From contig CM050648.1 of NCBI GenBank assembly GCA_027574665.1, positions 138,322,175-138,386,174 on the forward strand: DNA of 64,000 nt, given 5' to 3'. The DNA comes from Rhynochetos jubatus. Taxonomy: Eukaryota; Chordata; Aves; Eurypygiformes; Rhynochetidae. The position numbers were made by a program, and so were the translations under genes. The notes below the pieces were generated by a model that made no database searches, had not been told where the DNA came from, and saw only the letters and a list, made by a program, of their open reading frames with translations. This document shows positions 1-13,088 of the stretch, in pieces; position 1 is the stretch's first letter, and every line of letters begins with the position of its first letter.

Positions 1-169
1 TAATTCCACATGTCTAGTACAGAGGACACCAAAAGGCTTCTATATATATTTTTCAAGACATACACATCGCTGGCAAAAGAACTTTTCCAGATGTTTCAAA
101 TATATCTTTCCTGAAGGAGATGTATCTTTTTACATATGAATCTCACCCAGCTCTCCCACAGACTTGAAG

Positions 170-408
170 CTAGTCCAGTTTTCTCCTAATTGGAAAAAGA
201 TCACGTTTCCAATGTCTTTCATAAATTTTACGCCTAATTAAGTTCCCATTAATGGGGTTGAGAAGGGCATCTTTATTTCCAGCACACAACTTTTGTGTTT
301 GTGGGGTTTTTTTAAGGTTACTTGATCTTCTGCGGCTTTCAGGATTTTTAGAGGTGGGCTTTTTTTTCTTTTTGCCTTTTGCAACCCACTTGTCAGGCAG
401 AAGTGTCA
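170..408 (-). CDS. Lysine/arginine-rich open segment, possible terminal exon
   Basis: After a weak acceptor (ATGGCTTTGCAG) the minus strand is open for 79 codons to TAG at 170-172. The product is very basic, with KGKKKKKPTSK, ESRRRSSNLKK and a tail DLFPIRRKLD. If real it would be a basic C-terminal tail. The poly-lysine part is encoded by an A-rich run, which makes such peptides by chance, and no AATAAA lies within the 170 bases left before the window edge, so support is thin. Confidence 0.13.
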
Positions 409-544
409 CTGCAAAGCCATGCACCGTTACTTGGCATCATTTGGTTTTCTAGTCTATTCAAATTTGAGAGCTTTTTTTCACAGAAATGCCAAAAATTCTT
501 TCTCACCAGATGAGAATGGGCGATGCTTCACAGCCAGCCAAGCA

Positions 545-610
545 CCTGACAACAGTGCCACCCTGCGTCCCCGCCGGCTGCGGGATGCGCCGCCTCCCAG
601 CCCCCCAAAA
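545..610. promoter_or_regulatory. Small CpG cluster
   Basis: Six CpG dinucleotides fall within about 45 bases (around CGTCCCCGCCGGCTGCGGG and the following GCGCCG) in DNA that is otherwise CpG-poor. It is too short for a CpG island. It might mark a regulatory element or an unmethylated patch; no TATA or initiator is evident. Confidence 0.25.
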
Positions 611-2124
611 CGCATTTATTAAACCCTTATCAGACACACCAGTCTCCTCCAGCTCTCGTGCATCACACGCACTAGCAAGACTCCTTTCCCGATGCTTCCC
701 GGCAATTATTTACTTTCTGAACCTCCTCTTTAACTTTCTGCCAGGAGGTGAATTTATGGCTGCCTCGCAGAGAGCAGCCTTCGGAGCAGCACAAATAATC
801 ATTGGAATAAGGCACCTTTCCTCAAACAGTTTGGTTCCGTAGTTTGGGTAGAAATAGTTTGATGGAGCTGCAAATCAATATTACTCTGTAAATTTTTAAT
901 GTTCACACCATGTGAAATGCTGTAAATAAAATAAGCTAACCACAATAGGCTATTCTTTGTAGTTCATTTAAAAAAAATGTCTGTTCAGCAGTATGGCTAA
1001 CTACTTGCTGTAGATATGGCTTTAAAACTGTCTAGGCTAATACATCAAGACCAGAATTTGAATAACCTCTAGTGGCAGGCAATTTTTCAGAACTCCCAAA
1101 TACTACAATAAGTAACATTGGAATTTTTTTAAGTTATGTGCTAATATGGACTGGACAGAAAATAAATAAAATGAACATGAGATTCTTGAACTGGCATGTT
1201 TATTAATCCAGCAAGGACTTGTTAATTATTAGACATAGGTTCAGGTGGAGAAATCAGATCTGGATTTCAACCCTGGCCACACATAGATGGCTTGGGAGCT
1301 TGGAGCTGGGGGGTTTCTCCTTAAGTGACCCCACTATAGAAACTTAGAAGCACCATTATTGCTATCTTGGATCCAGGAGTTAAAAAAATATATTCTTTTG
1401 GCCCTAATCTATCATCTGTTTCCATAGATATATTTTACAAGAAAGAAAATTGTGCACAAAAGAGGAAAAAAATAAACTGAACATATATGGCAGCAAGAAC
1501 TTTGAAAAAAAAACCACAAACCAACACCAAAAAAGCATAAAAGGCAAACACAAACAGCATCCGCAGCGTACAAAAAACACCTTTTGTAACTTTGCTTCTT
1601 GCCTGTGCCTTGCCCAGTATCCTGACAGGAGATGTGTCACTATGGAGACAGATTGATGACTTTTCCACCCGTGGTATGTCACTGACTGATTCGATGGCCT
1701 ACTCACAGATGCTGCCACAGGGGGATATCGGTACAGTGTTTAATCTCGCCCTGCCTAGCAGAGCTAGCAGCACTTGGAAGCAGTATGCAAAAGCCTGGCA
1801 CGGAAGGACGGATATGACTGTATCCCATCACATTTGAGCACTGTCTTCTAACTCAGGAGAGACCTCGTCTCCAGCTCTCTTAGCCTTACACAGAGTTCTG
1901 GGGGAAAAAAGAAGCACAAAGGATTTCTTTGGCCTGATGGTGGTTAGAACAGAAAACAAAGATGAGCTGGAAATATAGAGAAGGTTGTCAGAAAAAGACA
2001 AATTCTGGTTTCCTTAATTGCATCCTAGCTCCCCTGTAAAGCTGCTGAATAATTTCTGGTATGTCCTCATGCTCCTATTGGGAATAACCTACTTCTGGGC
2101 CCCAGCTTGACTGCTGTGGTGAAG

Positions 2125-2440
2125 TGGGTCCCATTTTCCCAGGACAGTTCAGACAGTTGCTGTTCACAGCAGGATCAGACAAGAGATGAGACCAGGTTGC
2201 TCAGGTCTTTATCTAGTCATGTCTTGAAAGTGTCCAAGGATGGGAACAGCACAGCCTCTATGGGAAACCTGTTGCTGTGTTTTGCTGTCCCCACAATTTT
2301 ATCCTCATATCCAGTCTGAATTTATGCTGTTTCAGCTTATGCCCCTTGTCTCTAGCCCTCCCACCACATACTGCTGTGAAAAGCCTGAAGCTGCCTTTTT
2401 GCTAACTATGCTTCCTGCATAGGTGTTTTCTATCAAAGCA
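2125..2440 (-). mobile_element. Older CR1 LINE fragment (antisense)
   Basis: Diverged but recognisable antisense CR1 words occur in the right order: CCAGGTTGCTCAGGTC, GTCTTGAAAGTGTCCAAGGA, CAGCCTCTATGGGAAACCTG, ATCCAGTCTGAATTTATGCT and CAGCTTATGCCCCTTGTCTC. Orientation matches the other CR1 copies. Ends are approximate because both flanks fade gradually. Confidence 0.75.
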
Positions 2441-2834
2441 GCTTGCATTTCCTTAGTGTTGTCATTTGTCCCAAGGTCTGTGCATGGTCCAAATAATGGT
2501 ACCAAATTGCTGCTTTGGTCTCAGATCATAATTTCCCTGACAATTGCTCATAACAACCCATCTTGGGTGTTAAATCCTCCGGCAAAAACCCCTTCTCTCT
2601 ATCAGAAGTACCTGCAAACGTAATTTGTCTGCTCTTTATAGCTTCTAATGCACAGTTAATAAACTTGCTGAAGATATTCAACCTTTCCCTGTATCTCACA
2701 TCACCCCACCCAAGTAGAAAAATTATCAGTTACCAATTAAGTGTTACATGTGATATTTTTCATGACATCCAAACAACATGAAGAGGCTGTCTGTGAGTGA
2801 GACTGGTAGAAAAGGCAGCTCTGTACCGGGATTG

Positions 2835-2965
2835 TCAACATGAGCGCAGATTGAATCTCAGATCCGGTCCTCAGCTCCACCACTGAATAGCCATATGCCC
2901 TTACACAAATCACTGTGCGATTCTGGTCCCACTTCCCCATATGTAAAAAAGGGATTTTAATACAT
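2835..2965 (+). mobile_element. MIR-type SINE relic
   Basis: The stretch GTCCTCAGCTCCACCACTGA, then CTTACACAAATCACTGTGCG and TCCCCATATGTAAAAAAGGG, follows the MIR core and tail order (a CTTGG-CAAGTCACT-like word, then cctcagtttcc-like and TGTAAAA words). It is heavily mutated and in sense orientation. Confidence 0.5.
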
Positions 2966-3250
2966 TAGTTTTCGCTTCAAGGGTGCAATTCATAACCTAA
3001 TGATGCATTCCTCCAATAATATCAGCTATCCTATACCTATGAGGTAGAGCAGTCTAAAAAATGTTTTCCTAACATAATATCTCTCACAGCACACAAATTA
3101 CATGATCCAGAAGAAAATATGAATTAAAAGGCTGTCCAACAGATCCTGCCATAGCTTTTAAGATGATCAGGAAGAAGGGTCCTGGTCAACCTGGACCAAA
3201 ACACCATCAGGAGAGTGAATGTTGGTGTTGTTTGGTTTATCCACAGCTAC

Positions 3251-3366
3251 CTTGACAACGAAGCTTTCTCCTGGGCAGGAAACAGATTCCCCAGGCTGCA
3301 GAGCTTGGAGGATTACATACTGCTTCTGTCCCAGCTCAGAACCATAACAAACTCTCAGAAATCTTG
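3251..3366 (-). CDS. Isolated candidate exon, minus strand
   Basis: The open minus-strand frame covers 3167-3415. Within it an acceptor (TTTTTTGAATGTTAGTTCAG) and a donor (GTTGTCAAG/GTAGCT) mark a 116-base segment of 38 codons that starts in phase 1. The peptide RFLRVCYGSELGQKQYVILQ continues with LQPGESVSCPGESFVVK, an alternating pattern typical of a beta-sandwich domain. No family is recognised. The phase does not join candidate exon C directly, so at least one more exon would be needed. Confidence 0.17.
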
Positions 3367-5434
3367 CTGAACTAACATTCAAAAAATGCAGAGAACATCT
3401 TTCAGTATGCTTCACTCATGTCTAAGCATTTCACTTTAAACCTTTTGCTATATTTTAAAAGTCAAAATAGAGCATTCTGGCAAATAGGAATTTCTTCTTC
3501 TCTCCAAAGTATGAAATTAGTCAAAACCAATTTTTTCTTTGAATCTTTGACAAATTAGATTGACAGAATATCCCCATTTCTTTCTTTACTTTCCCATCTT
3601 TTGCACAACTGCTTGGCAAAGGCCGATCCTCCCTAAAGACCATACAAAATCTGTTGTTCAAGCACTGGTACCTATGAACTTGAGACTTCCAAGTCCTGCC
3701 ACTGGCTTAGTGACTAAAAATGCAAAAGTACAAGGATAAACCCTGATGTTCTACCCTACTCCTTCAGCATGGTCATACGCTCTTGGGATTTTGATGGCTG
3801 TCAGCCAGACAGAGATCCAAAGAGGGTATGGGAAAGAGATAAACGTTGGTGGATGTTCACAGTGAGCTCATCCTAAGTTTAAGGAAAGGAATATGAAGCT
3901 TGTTTGAAACCTTGGCAAGTGGGCAATGAAAGACAATGTCTAGGCGTCATCTGGGAGTCAGTTATCAGCAAAAAATGATTCTAGTGTATGGATAGTTTGT
4001 GAAATATCTTGACAGTGATGTGGCAGAGAGGAAGAGGGTAAAACAGCAGAATGAGAAAATCATCTTGGCACTGGCATTGAGATGAACTGTAATGTGATGA
4101 CACTGCTGAGGGAAGGAGAAAAGTAACCCTACAGGAGGAAACAGCTGTGGGAACTATGGATGAGGTGTGTGGATGAAGAGAAAACATTATATTAAATGCA
4201 GTAGGGAAATATCTGCGGTACAGTGTCCAAATGTGAGGAACAGGGAAGCAGCCTGAACAACAGGGTTGTTTCTGCAGCCCCTGAGAGTGAAGGAAAGTGA
4301 AAGTCTAGGAGACATTAGGCTGAGGACTTGGCTTTGTCTGAGATGTATCCTTCACACCCTTGCCCAAAGTGTTTCAAGATCATCATCTGCCATTCCACCC
4401 AACATGATTGCTTAGAAATACAAAAGAGAGGAGAGGTCAAGTTTCCAAAATATTGAGCATCATGAGCACCCTCAAATTTCTGTCAATGGGTAATTAAACA
4501 AGTGAAACCAATCTTGGAGCTTATCCTTGAGACAAGAATTAGAAAGAAATAGCATTAAAGATAGAAGGAAAAGAGTGACTGAGACTAGGAAATCTTTATT
4601 TCTTCTCTGGTACAAGCTATGGTATAACAACAGGATCAGTTCTTCCTTTGAGAGGACAGGAGCAGAAAGTCCCATGACACTAAAGCTCTGCCTACACCGG
4701 GAAACTAACTGTGGAGAAAATGTTTCTGGACATTTCAGAATGTTTCTGTTTGGAAGAAAATATGATCTATAAAGATTTGACAACCTGGAAGTAGACTTTA
4801 AAAAACCCAAAAAGAAACAAAAAAAAACCAAACTCCAGGTTACTATTACTTTAATAATGTGGTATCTATGGACTGCCTCATGAATTTAAGTGCCTGGACT
4901 CAGCAGTATTCCTCTCAGGGACAGGACTCCTCTGATGCCAGATACTTTTGTCTTTATTTTTTGAGGACATTTCCACCACCAGAACACCTGACATGGAAAC
5001 ACCACAAAGAAAGAGCTAAGCGTGAATGGGTAATTAGGTTTGCATTTTCTGTTATTTTAACAGATTTTGTTAAAACATTAACATCACAAGGAAACTCCTG
5101 ACTTTATGTGTTGTATATCCAACCAACAAAAACTATCAAAATCGGTGTTAGAAAAGATCACCTTACTGTCATCATAGGAATGGATGTTTTAAACAGTTGT
5201 AGTGAAGGAGTCAAGTCAAGCTTAAAAGTCATCCTGTGGTATCTTCTCAAAACAACTCACTGAGAGTTATCCTGCAGTTTTGTAGAAAGGAAAGTGCAAT
5301 CGAACCAGAATAAATACAGGCTACAGCAGAACCCAAACAAGAACTCCACCACAAAATACTTAGGGACCCATTTTGGTTTGCTAGTTATCCCTCACCCTGA
5401 ACAACAGTCGACAGACAGCCGTCCATCTCCCTTG

Positions 5435-5466
5435 CACACACACAAACACACGTGTGCACACACACG
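5435..5466 (+). repeat. Interrupted (CA)n microsatellite
   Basis: CA units broken by CAAACACACG and TGTG. The overlapping open frame 5294-5554 gains its His/Thr run from this repeat. Confidence 0.9.
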
Positions 5467-7778
5467 CAAAAGTCTGTATTATTTTCAGAGCCAATTTTTC
5501 CAGTGTGAAACACTCCTTAATAGGGTTCCCAAAAGGTCTTACTGTTCCTTATGAGACTGCCTCTGTTCACTTGGCATTCAGGGCCATGTAGTGATTTGTT
5601 AACGTATAGATCTGTCACAGCTAATAAATCTTTACAGTGTTATGGATGACATTATTATTTTTGATCAAGATTACAGCTTCAGCTGGCTGATGTGGTTGAT
5701 ATCAATGCTTACAGGACTCCTTGAATTAGCTTAAAACACCCCAATGCAATTCAGAACATTAATATTTAAATATTAATGGCACAATTATATTGATGGTAAC
5801 AGTATCCCTGCAGAAGCTGCAAACCAAGTCCTCCATACATGCATTCGTAGCATTAGGCAGCAGAAAGAGCACTTGCTGGGGACTGGCTGCTGATTGTAAT
5901 GCAGAAAAAAATTGTGTGCAGCTGCTTGTGGGAGGTGGGAGGAGGGCAAAGGCAGGAGGGAAACTGGTTCACATATAAGTGTGCATGCAAACACACAAAT
6001 TGTGCTCCTACAGCAGGAGTAAAATAAATCCTAATCCACTCACTGTGCTACACTTGGGTGTAAGGTAAGACTTAAAGAAAAAAACAGTATATAGAGAAAA
6101 AAAAAAAAATAAACCTAAATAGTGTACAACATAAATAGCATATGTGCCAAATGAATTCTATAATAAAACAGATGTAGCAAATTATATTTAATAATGTTTG
6201 ACAATTTCCCATGCAGCTAATGGTTTGTTAGAAATTAGTCCCTAATGTTTTAGGGACTGCTGGCATTTACAGTAATTTTCTTTGTCTTAATTTACATTGT
6301 TTGTGTGCTGTGTGCTGTTTTTCCTGCTCCTTGCAGTTTTATGATCTTTCTTGTCTTGTTGGGATTTCAGATGTTGTTTTAACTCACTAGCTACTCTAAT
6401 AACACAATGTCCATGGGAAGAATTTGGTACAGAACTTTCTTAGGTGTTCATTCCCTTTTTCTTCTTCATTATGCAATGAAAGCCTGTTCTGCTCTGATAT
6501 CCAAACTCCTGTGAGACTTGTTGCCAAGCATGAAACTTCTAGTCCCGGATTTCATGGTATGCATGAATAAAAAGAGAATGCACTGTGCCAGACACAAAAG
6601 GCAATTCAGCTTGCACTGAATGACCTGCACTAGCAGACTTAAGTGTTATAACAAATCCATTTTAGCCATGTGTCTGTTTACTGTTCAAAACCACATAAAA
6701 TTATTTTGCATCAAAATAACTAAAATTAGGATTATATCCATTGTCAAGGAGGATGAATTAAGCCACATTAATGAATCTGTAAGCATTACTCACAATGCCA
6801 GGCATTCCAGAGAGAACTGAAGACCAAAAGTTCATTTATTTTCTTCCAACTCTACCAGCTGTTCTAACTCTAAAAGAAATTCTCTCTCCTTTCAAACTTT
6901 AGCTTGACTGAGAAATGTTGGAAAAGCATGAAAGCATGGGAACCTCGTGCCTTCAGTCCACAGCAGAGGGGAGGCAGAGGCCACGTTGGCCCAGAACAAC
7001 AGGATGGGGCCAGAGATGCCACAATATGCCTATAATAAAACCCAAGAAATACTGTTCTTCTGTGGCAGAAATCCCAGGTTTGTTTAAAGGAGAGGAAGTG
7101 TTGCCTGTTTGCAGTTACAAAGGTGGAAGCCCAATTTCTCCTTGGAAACCTTCAGTTCTGCCTGGGTCTCCTTGTAGTGGTCTGGCCAGACAGATGGGGG
7201 CAGCACGCAAGGATAACTCCAGGCAGAGGTCCCTGCAGTGTGACACTGGAGCTGCTGGTGTTGCAGAGTAGTAGCCAGGGCAGGGGAAAGCTCTGTACCA
7301 AAGGACAGCCTTGTCTGCCTGACTAGAGAACCAAGTGCTTCAGGTCACTGTTGAGAAAAGTCTGAAATGTGGAATAGGGGAAAAACTAATTTTTTTCTCA
7401 TCGTAGGCTTGTTAAGACTAAGCCTTATTCCCATGCTTAATATGGAACACAGATTTTTCTTACCATTTACCTATATTTTTTTCTCACTAGTCTGGCAGTG
7501 CTTGTACCTAGAGCCAACCAGCCTGAAAACGGAAGTAGGCAAAACCTCATGGGCTCCCAGCTTGCTTGCAGCCAACACAGTCACTGTGTAGGATCAATAA
7601 AGGATAGACAGTCTGATCAAGTCCTGTAGACCTCCCATAATCTCCTCAAGTCCTTAAGCAACAAAAATATTCATCATGAAGCTCAGATCCTTGGTAAGAG
7701 GAAGACACAAACTCTTTAGTGCTGGACTTGAATGAATGTGGCTTTTAAATTTTGAGATGACTAACAATAATTCATCCT

Positions 7779-8016
7779 CAGAATCATAGACTGGTTTGTG
7801 CTGGAAGGGACCTTAAAGATCATCCAGTTCCAACCCCCCTGCCATGGGCAGGGACACCCTCCACTAGACCAGGTTGTTCCAAGCCTCATCCAGCCTGGCC
7901 TTGGACACTTCCAGGGATGGGGCATCCACAGCTTCTCTGGGCAACCTGTTCCAGTGCCTCACCACCCTCTCTGGGAAGAACTTCCTGACATCTAATCTAA
8001 ATCTTCCTGCTTTCAT
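7779..8016 (-). mobile_element. CR1 LINE 3' end (antisense), well preserved
   Basis: The + strand reads from AGAATCATAGACTGG through GGAAGGGACCTTAAAGATC, CCCTGCCATGGGCAGGGACA, GGCCTTGGACACTTCCAGGG and CTGGGCAACCTGTTCCAG to ACTTCCTGACATCTAATCT. This is the reverse complement of the end of the avian CR1 retrotransposon, so the element lies on the minus strand. It is 5'-truncated, as nearly all CR1 copies are. The internal open frame at 7798-7995 is part of this repeat, not a gene. It is the least diverged repeat in the window and the main evidence for an avian source. Confidence 0.93.
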
Positions 8017-8174
8017 TCTTCAGTGAAATGGAAGCAAGCACAGACAGTGGTGTAAATTAGTCCAGTACTGACTAAAATAACTATGCACAGTGTTAAACAC
8101 CCCAAAAAAAGAAAGGGAAGAGGCCAGATTTTGGCTTTGGGTTTGTTGGCTTTTGGAGTGTGCAGATTTCACTT

Positions 8175-8189
8175 AAAAAAAAAAAAAAA
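8175..8189 (+). repeat. Poly-A run
   Basis: Fifteen consecutive A bases. No retrocopy body is recognisable upstream, so it is probably a simple repeat. Confidence 0.9.
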
Positions 8190-11100
8190 ATTAAAAAGGC
8201 CAAAACTTGTTTCATGCTTGAGAAAGAAAAGACAAAGCACACTTTGCTGCACAACCTCCTCCCTTCTCTGATGGAGACTATTACAATTTGTCAGGACACA
8301 GCTAAGTTTGAAGTATTTTGAGTGTGAAAGGTAGATGATCTTGATGTGCACAGTGAAGTTTCACAGGGGACCCATTCCCAGGATGTAAGTAAGTCAGACT
8401 ACCTGCTACCTCAGGCATAGTTTTGATCCACCTGCATATATATTTTAAAAGAGGTGTAAAACTCATTCACATGCTGGGCTGCTGTGAGAAAATGTATTTA
8501 AACACAGCAACAGAGGGAAAGGTCGGAGATCTGTCATTTAGAAATGTGCTTATATAAAAAAAAATGTCAGCTCAAAATGGCAAAAACTATAAAGGAATAA
8601 AAATACAAACAGGAAGTTTAAAGATGCCAGTCTCTCCCTCTGGCAGCTGATGGCTGAGGAAAAGTCCTATACAATTCTACTCTGTGGCTTTTTCCTTTCC
8701 CTTCAAGAACTGACATGGGTGTAATTAAACTCCAGTAAATCCAAAGAGCTTGACTGTTTAAGTTAAATATTGTCCAATTACTTACTCCATTAGTCCTACC
8801 TGTGCTGCAGCACTTGAGTCAGACCTTATTCAGCTGTCCTTCTCAATCAGCTTTTTGTACAAAGGCACCGCACTCCAGCTCCTTTGTAGATTTGGCGAGT
8901 AATGCATTTGATAAAACTTAGAAAAGGAAACAGGAACAAAACCCCTTCAACAAAGATGTTTGCCAAAGTCCTGTTCCACCCAGATCTCTGGGGAACACCA
9001 GTTTCCCTCAATCCCTTGCTAACTATAACTAATTCAGAGTTCTAAACATTTATTCTGGTAAGCCGCCCTGTTAAATTATGTCAGCAAAATTCAATCCCTG
9101 CCAATGTCACTGCAGTACAATTATCAAGGCTGTGCCTTGACTTACACAAAGAAAGCTCAGCTGCTTTCTGAAGGATACCACTAGTGTTTAGTTTTCAATT
9201 CCCAGGGTCTATCACACCATCTTGATGCTCAAAGACTTTAATTCATCTTGCTGTCATACCTAGCCATCACCTACGAGGCACTTTTTGAATGAGGTTCATC
9301 CTGTCTGCTAGCATAACACAGTCATCATCTGCCCTGTCATCTGAAGAATATAAATGTCTCATGCTCCACTAATAAATCTGCTACAATATTTGCTGTTGCT
9401 TGTGCAATCCGGGGCCCTGTTTTATGGAATATTTATGAAACACTTGCCTGATGATAATGATCATTGCTAATTGTGAGCAACTTCCCTCCCCCTACCCCAG
9501 TACAAAGAGTACTAGGTGCTCCAGTGTGGATCTGAGTCCATGTTGCTCTATTCCCATTGCCTTTTCCACCAGCCAACCCGGCCAGAGTGACAACTCCCCT
9601 CAACACAACAATGTGGAAGAAGACAAACCCACCATATGCAGATAAAGGCAACATCAAAAGATTTTAGCCTGATTTCCCATTTTATGAGGAGCTGCAGGAG
9701 GAAGTTTACAAAAGGAAACTGTTTGTAATTAATATTAAACACGAAAAACTGCAGTTCACCACCCCTCCCACACCTTTCCTTTGATGGTTTCTGCCTTTAA
9801 ATGTCCCTAAAAAGGCAATTGCACCGCCTTATACGTTTTCCTCCATCCTCTGTGTGTATTTTCCTCTCCTCAACAGTTTGTGGTTTGATGGCTGGCAGAT
9901 AGAAGGAGTTAATGATGTGAAGTCACTGTTTGCCAGAGGGAGCTTGGGGTGCAAATAAGTCACCTACTTTTTGGAAGGTGAAAATACTTGGAAAGCTTGA
10001 AAAGTGAAGGAAGAATGTTATGGTAATCTACTTAATTTTGTATTTTTGCCAGACCTGCAAAAATACCCTCTGCTCTGAAGTTATCTGTGCTCAGGTGAAG
10101 AGGTGGTGAATTGCTTCTCTGCTTTGAGAAGGGCCTGTGGAGAAAGGATGGTTTCCGAGGTATGTGAACACATGTTGTCCATATTTCAGTGGCACCCAGA
10201 TATTTCAATCAGGAGAGAGTCCCTTGGACCTTATACCATGGTTGAAAAACATGCTTTCTTCCCAAAGAGCTTAAACAAAAAATGGGTGAGACCGGCTGGG
10301 AAAAGGGACTTTTCTGCCTGGATTTCCAAGAGGGTTCCCAAAAGGTCAAATTCTTTTGCCCAGTAGTTCCCAGTATTGCAGGAAATAATAACTTAGGCAG
10401 AGGTACAGACTGAGCTCAAGAGTCAAACAAGGGCTGTGAGCAGCTGCTCATGGATGGGCATGTCAGAAGGCATGTCCCAAGGGCTTTGGAGAAGTCTGCT
10501 AGTGCGAGCAGGCAGCACCTAGCATCCTCGCTCTTGCTTCTAAACTCACCTTCTTCTTTTTACAATCCTTGCCCAACCCCAGTGTTTTCAAGATGCTGCA
10601 CACTGACTAAATCTAACTGAAACTGGGTAAAAGTCCATCAGGGAGACAGGAACACACAGTATCATAAACATAATTTCCTGAAGGAAACAAGATAAAAAAA
10701 GAGTTTGTAACCATCAGGCCATTCTTCCTTTTCACCAAATCAATGCATCCCTTGTTAGGGCTGAGTACTGTTTTATTTTATGCAAACAGTAGGCATTTGG
10801 AGTTTTAGATTTATGCTCCTTGCCCCAAGACATGCTCATCTCTGAAAGAACACAAATTGGTGAATTGGCTAATGGTGCTTGATCAAACCGCTAATCAATC
10901 CAGTTCTTAAAGATTTTTAAGTCAGCTATTTTCCTATATTATTCTGTCTTGAAAGAGATGTTATAAGCTGCACAACAAACCAGGGGAAAAAAACCTAATC
11001 AAGGTTGGTCTCAAACCTCCAAATCATCCCATTAAGAGCTGCTTCTATTTCCTATTATTCACTGTTTCGGGTAAAGAATGTTTATGAGATATTAGACATT

Positions 11101-11470
11101 GGTTTCTCCTCCAATCTATTTTTCATTGTTACACATTTGAGTGATAAAAGATCACAAGCTGTTTTTCCGAAAGTTATTTATTAACAGTCATCATAAAGGC
11201 AAACTGGAGGGAAAAGAGAAACCGAATAACCCAGATTTTTTCTTCCAGCAGGACATGCACTGGAATTTATTTTTCACCACTGGCAGGCAGTACAAAACAA
11301 ACACTCACACAAACACAAGGAAAATTCAGGCCCAAAAGTGACAAAAGACTACCGAATCCATCATTATTTTTCCACTTCACCTAGCTAACTCGAAAATTAC
11401 TGACTGCTCACTTCAAAGCGAACACAGCTGCAAAATGACACAAATACCATTAGCAACAAGATGACATTTC

Positions 11471-11488
11471 TTTTATTTATTTATTTAT
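11471..11488 (+). repeat. (TTTA)n microsatellite
   Basis: Four TTTA units following TTTCTT. Confidence 0.85.
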
Positions 11489-13088
11489 GTGTTTTTAAAG
11501 CAAAAGTTTGGCATACTGCAAAAGCAGGCTGCAGGTGCAACGAGTTGATTTTGCAGCTCATGAACTCTGGATGGGGAGACTTTGGCGCTGTAATGTGAAT
11601 CACTGCACTGTTAGGGCATGGTTAAGTTGGGATTCAGAGGAATAGCTTGGAGGTGTGTCAGGGAAGGTAAAGGAACATCAAAAAACAGGCTTGGTAGGAA
11701 AAGATCTGTCACTGATTATTAAGCTCTATTTGCTGTTATTTGGAAGCAGTGAAAGAAAACAGGAAGTGACTCAATTTTGTTCAGGCTAGCTTAACATTCA
11801 CTTATAATGCTGAGAAGCAAAAATGAATTTACAAATATTTTATAGCAAGTAGTTATTAATTCTTCATACTAGAAGATTAATAAGTATTAAGACATTTTTA
11901 TGACTGTATAGTACAGGGATGTGTGTTTGCTTCTTTTAAATTGTGGGCTGTTCAAGAAAGCAGGTAGTGAAACAGAGGTAGGATAGATAATATTTCTACA
12001 TCTCATACAACCATAGAGGCTGCTTGTCTGTGTATAGTATAGGATATTTTGTCTAAATACACATGCATACATATACTTACTACACTTATTTTGCAGGTAT
12101 TTACAATAGCTTTAGCTTTTGGAGACACGTAGGTCCATCCTTCCCAAGGCTAACTTTGATTCATGGGCACACGCCTCTACATGCTAAACTGGTTATCTGT
12201 TTTATTTTATTCTGAATCAAGCCTGGAATAGCTGAAAATGTCATGAAATGGCATTGTATAATTTACAAGCTGCATTTGACACAACATTACCAGAAATTTG
12301 CTCAAGCTTTTAAAAACAAGTAAACCTTCAGACTTCTCATTTTTCTGTCTTATTAGATTCCCTAACTCAACCCAGAAAAATCATGCTTGCCAAGAATTTT
12401 AAAAATACCGAAGCAATTTTAGTTCATTGAAACAGCTTCAAATTAAGAAGCAGCAGCATTTGTGAACATACATTTCTTCAAACAAAAGAAAGTGACATAA
12501 AGATTATGGAATTGGGAGGAAATGCCAAGAAGCTCTCTAAGCTTCTTGTGCCAGAATTATTCTGTGCATGGTAAATTTCTGTGATTTTGCTGTTTTATAC
12601 TCCTACTCCTTAAGCTGTAATAAATCTCTCATTATTCCCATTCAGTGCTCTGTGCACTACCTCTGACTAGAAGACAAGCATTGGAGACCTCAAAACAGTC
12701 ACTCCCAGCCACTAATGGGTTGCATTTTTCAGGAAGCCAACTCAAGGCAGTTTTCCTCTATTCTCTCCCCAAAAGCAACTCCTCACTTCATCACAAAGAA
12801 GGACATCACTGGAGGCAGAGACTCAGGCATGCTAAGATTTGCAGGGAACTCACTCAGCAATTTCCTTAGGAGTAATCAGTCTCTTTGTGTCAATGATTTG
12901 GGGAGAAGAACATAGAAAAATCCTGGTGAATGCATTGTGTTTTGAATTTATTTCACAGTACTCCATAGACCATACACAGATTCCAGGTGGGAGATTTCTG
13001 GCCACTCTTACGATGATAAAACTACTAGCACACCCCATGCTCTGCAGAAAAGGGGATACTGGGGGGTTAGCCACTGACACCAACTCAC

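Larger units (their letters stand above)
1..2124. other. Gene-poor tract, 0-2.1 kb
   Basis: It holds the basic open segment at 170-408 (minus), the CpG cluster near 0.57 kb and AT-rich unique sequence. A strong minus-strand acceptor at 1898-1899 (CTTCTTTTTTCCCCCAG) precedes a short open frame ending at 1828, without other support. No promoter or polyadenylation site can be assigned. Confidence 0.6.
2966..7778. other. Gene-poor tract, 3.0-7.8 kb
   Basis: Apart from the 3.3 kb candidate exon and the CA repeat at 5.4 kb this is unique non-coding sequence. The section at about 6.1-6.4 kb is AT-rich and enhancer-like. The 118-codon frame at 6915-7271 has no domain and no consistent splice sites. 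Confidence 0.6.
8017..13088. other. Gene-poor tract, 8.0-13.1 kb
   Basis: This is unique AT-rich sequence with a poly-A run and a TTTA repeat. A stretch at about 10.73-10.96 kb (CACAAATTGGTGAATTGGC, CGCTAATCAATCCAG) has enhancer-like texture. No supported gene. Confidence 0.6.

Noticed and set aside
1240..1290. MIR-like words near 1.26 kb (CAGATCTGGATTTCAACCCT)
   Set aside because: The match covers too few bases and the following MIR core is not recognisable.
1828..1897. Minus-strand segment after the acceptor CTTCTTTTTTCCCCCAG, reading TLCKAKRAGDEVSPELE to a stop
   Set aside because: A single short segment with no partner exon and no polyadenylation site nearby.
7798..7995. Open frame at 7.8 kb
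   Set aside because: It is antisense CR1 sequence.
8083..8351. Frames spanning the poly-A run at 8.18 kb, considered as a retrocopy tail
   Set aside because: No gene-like body upstream and no flanking target-site duplication.
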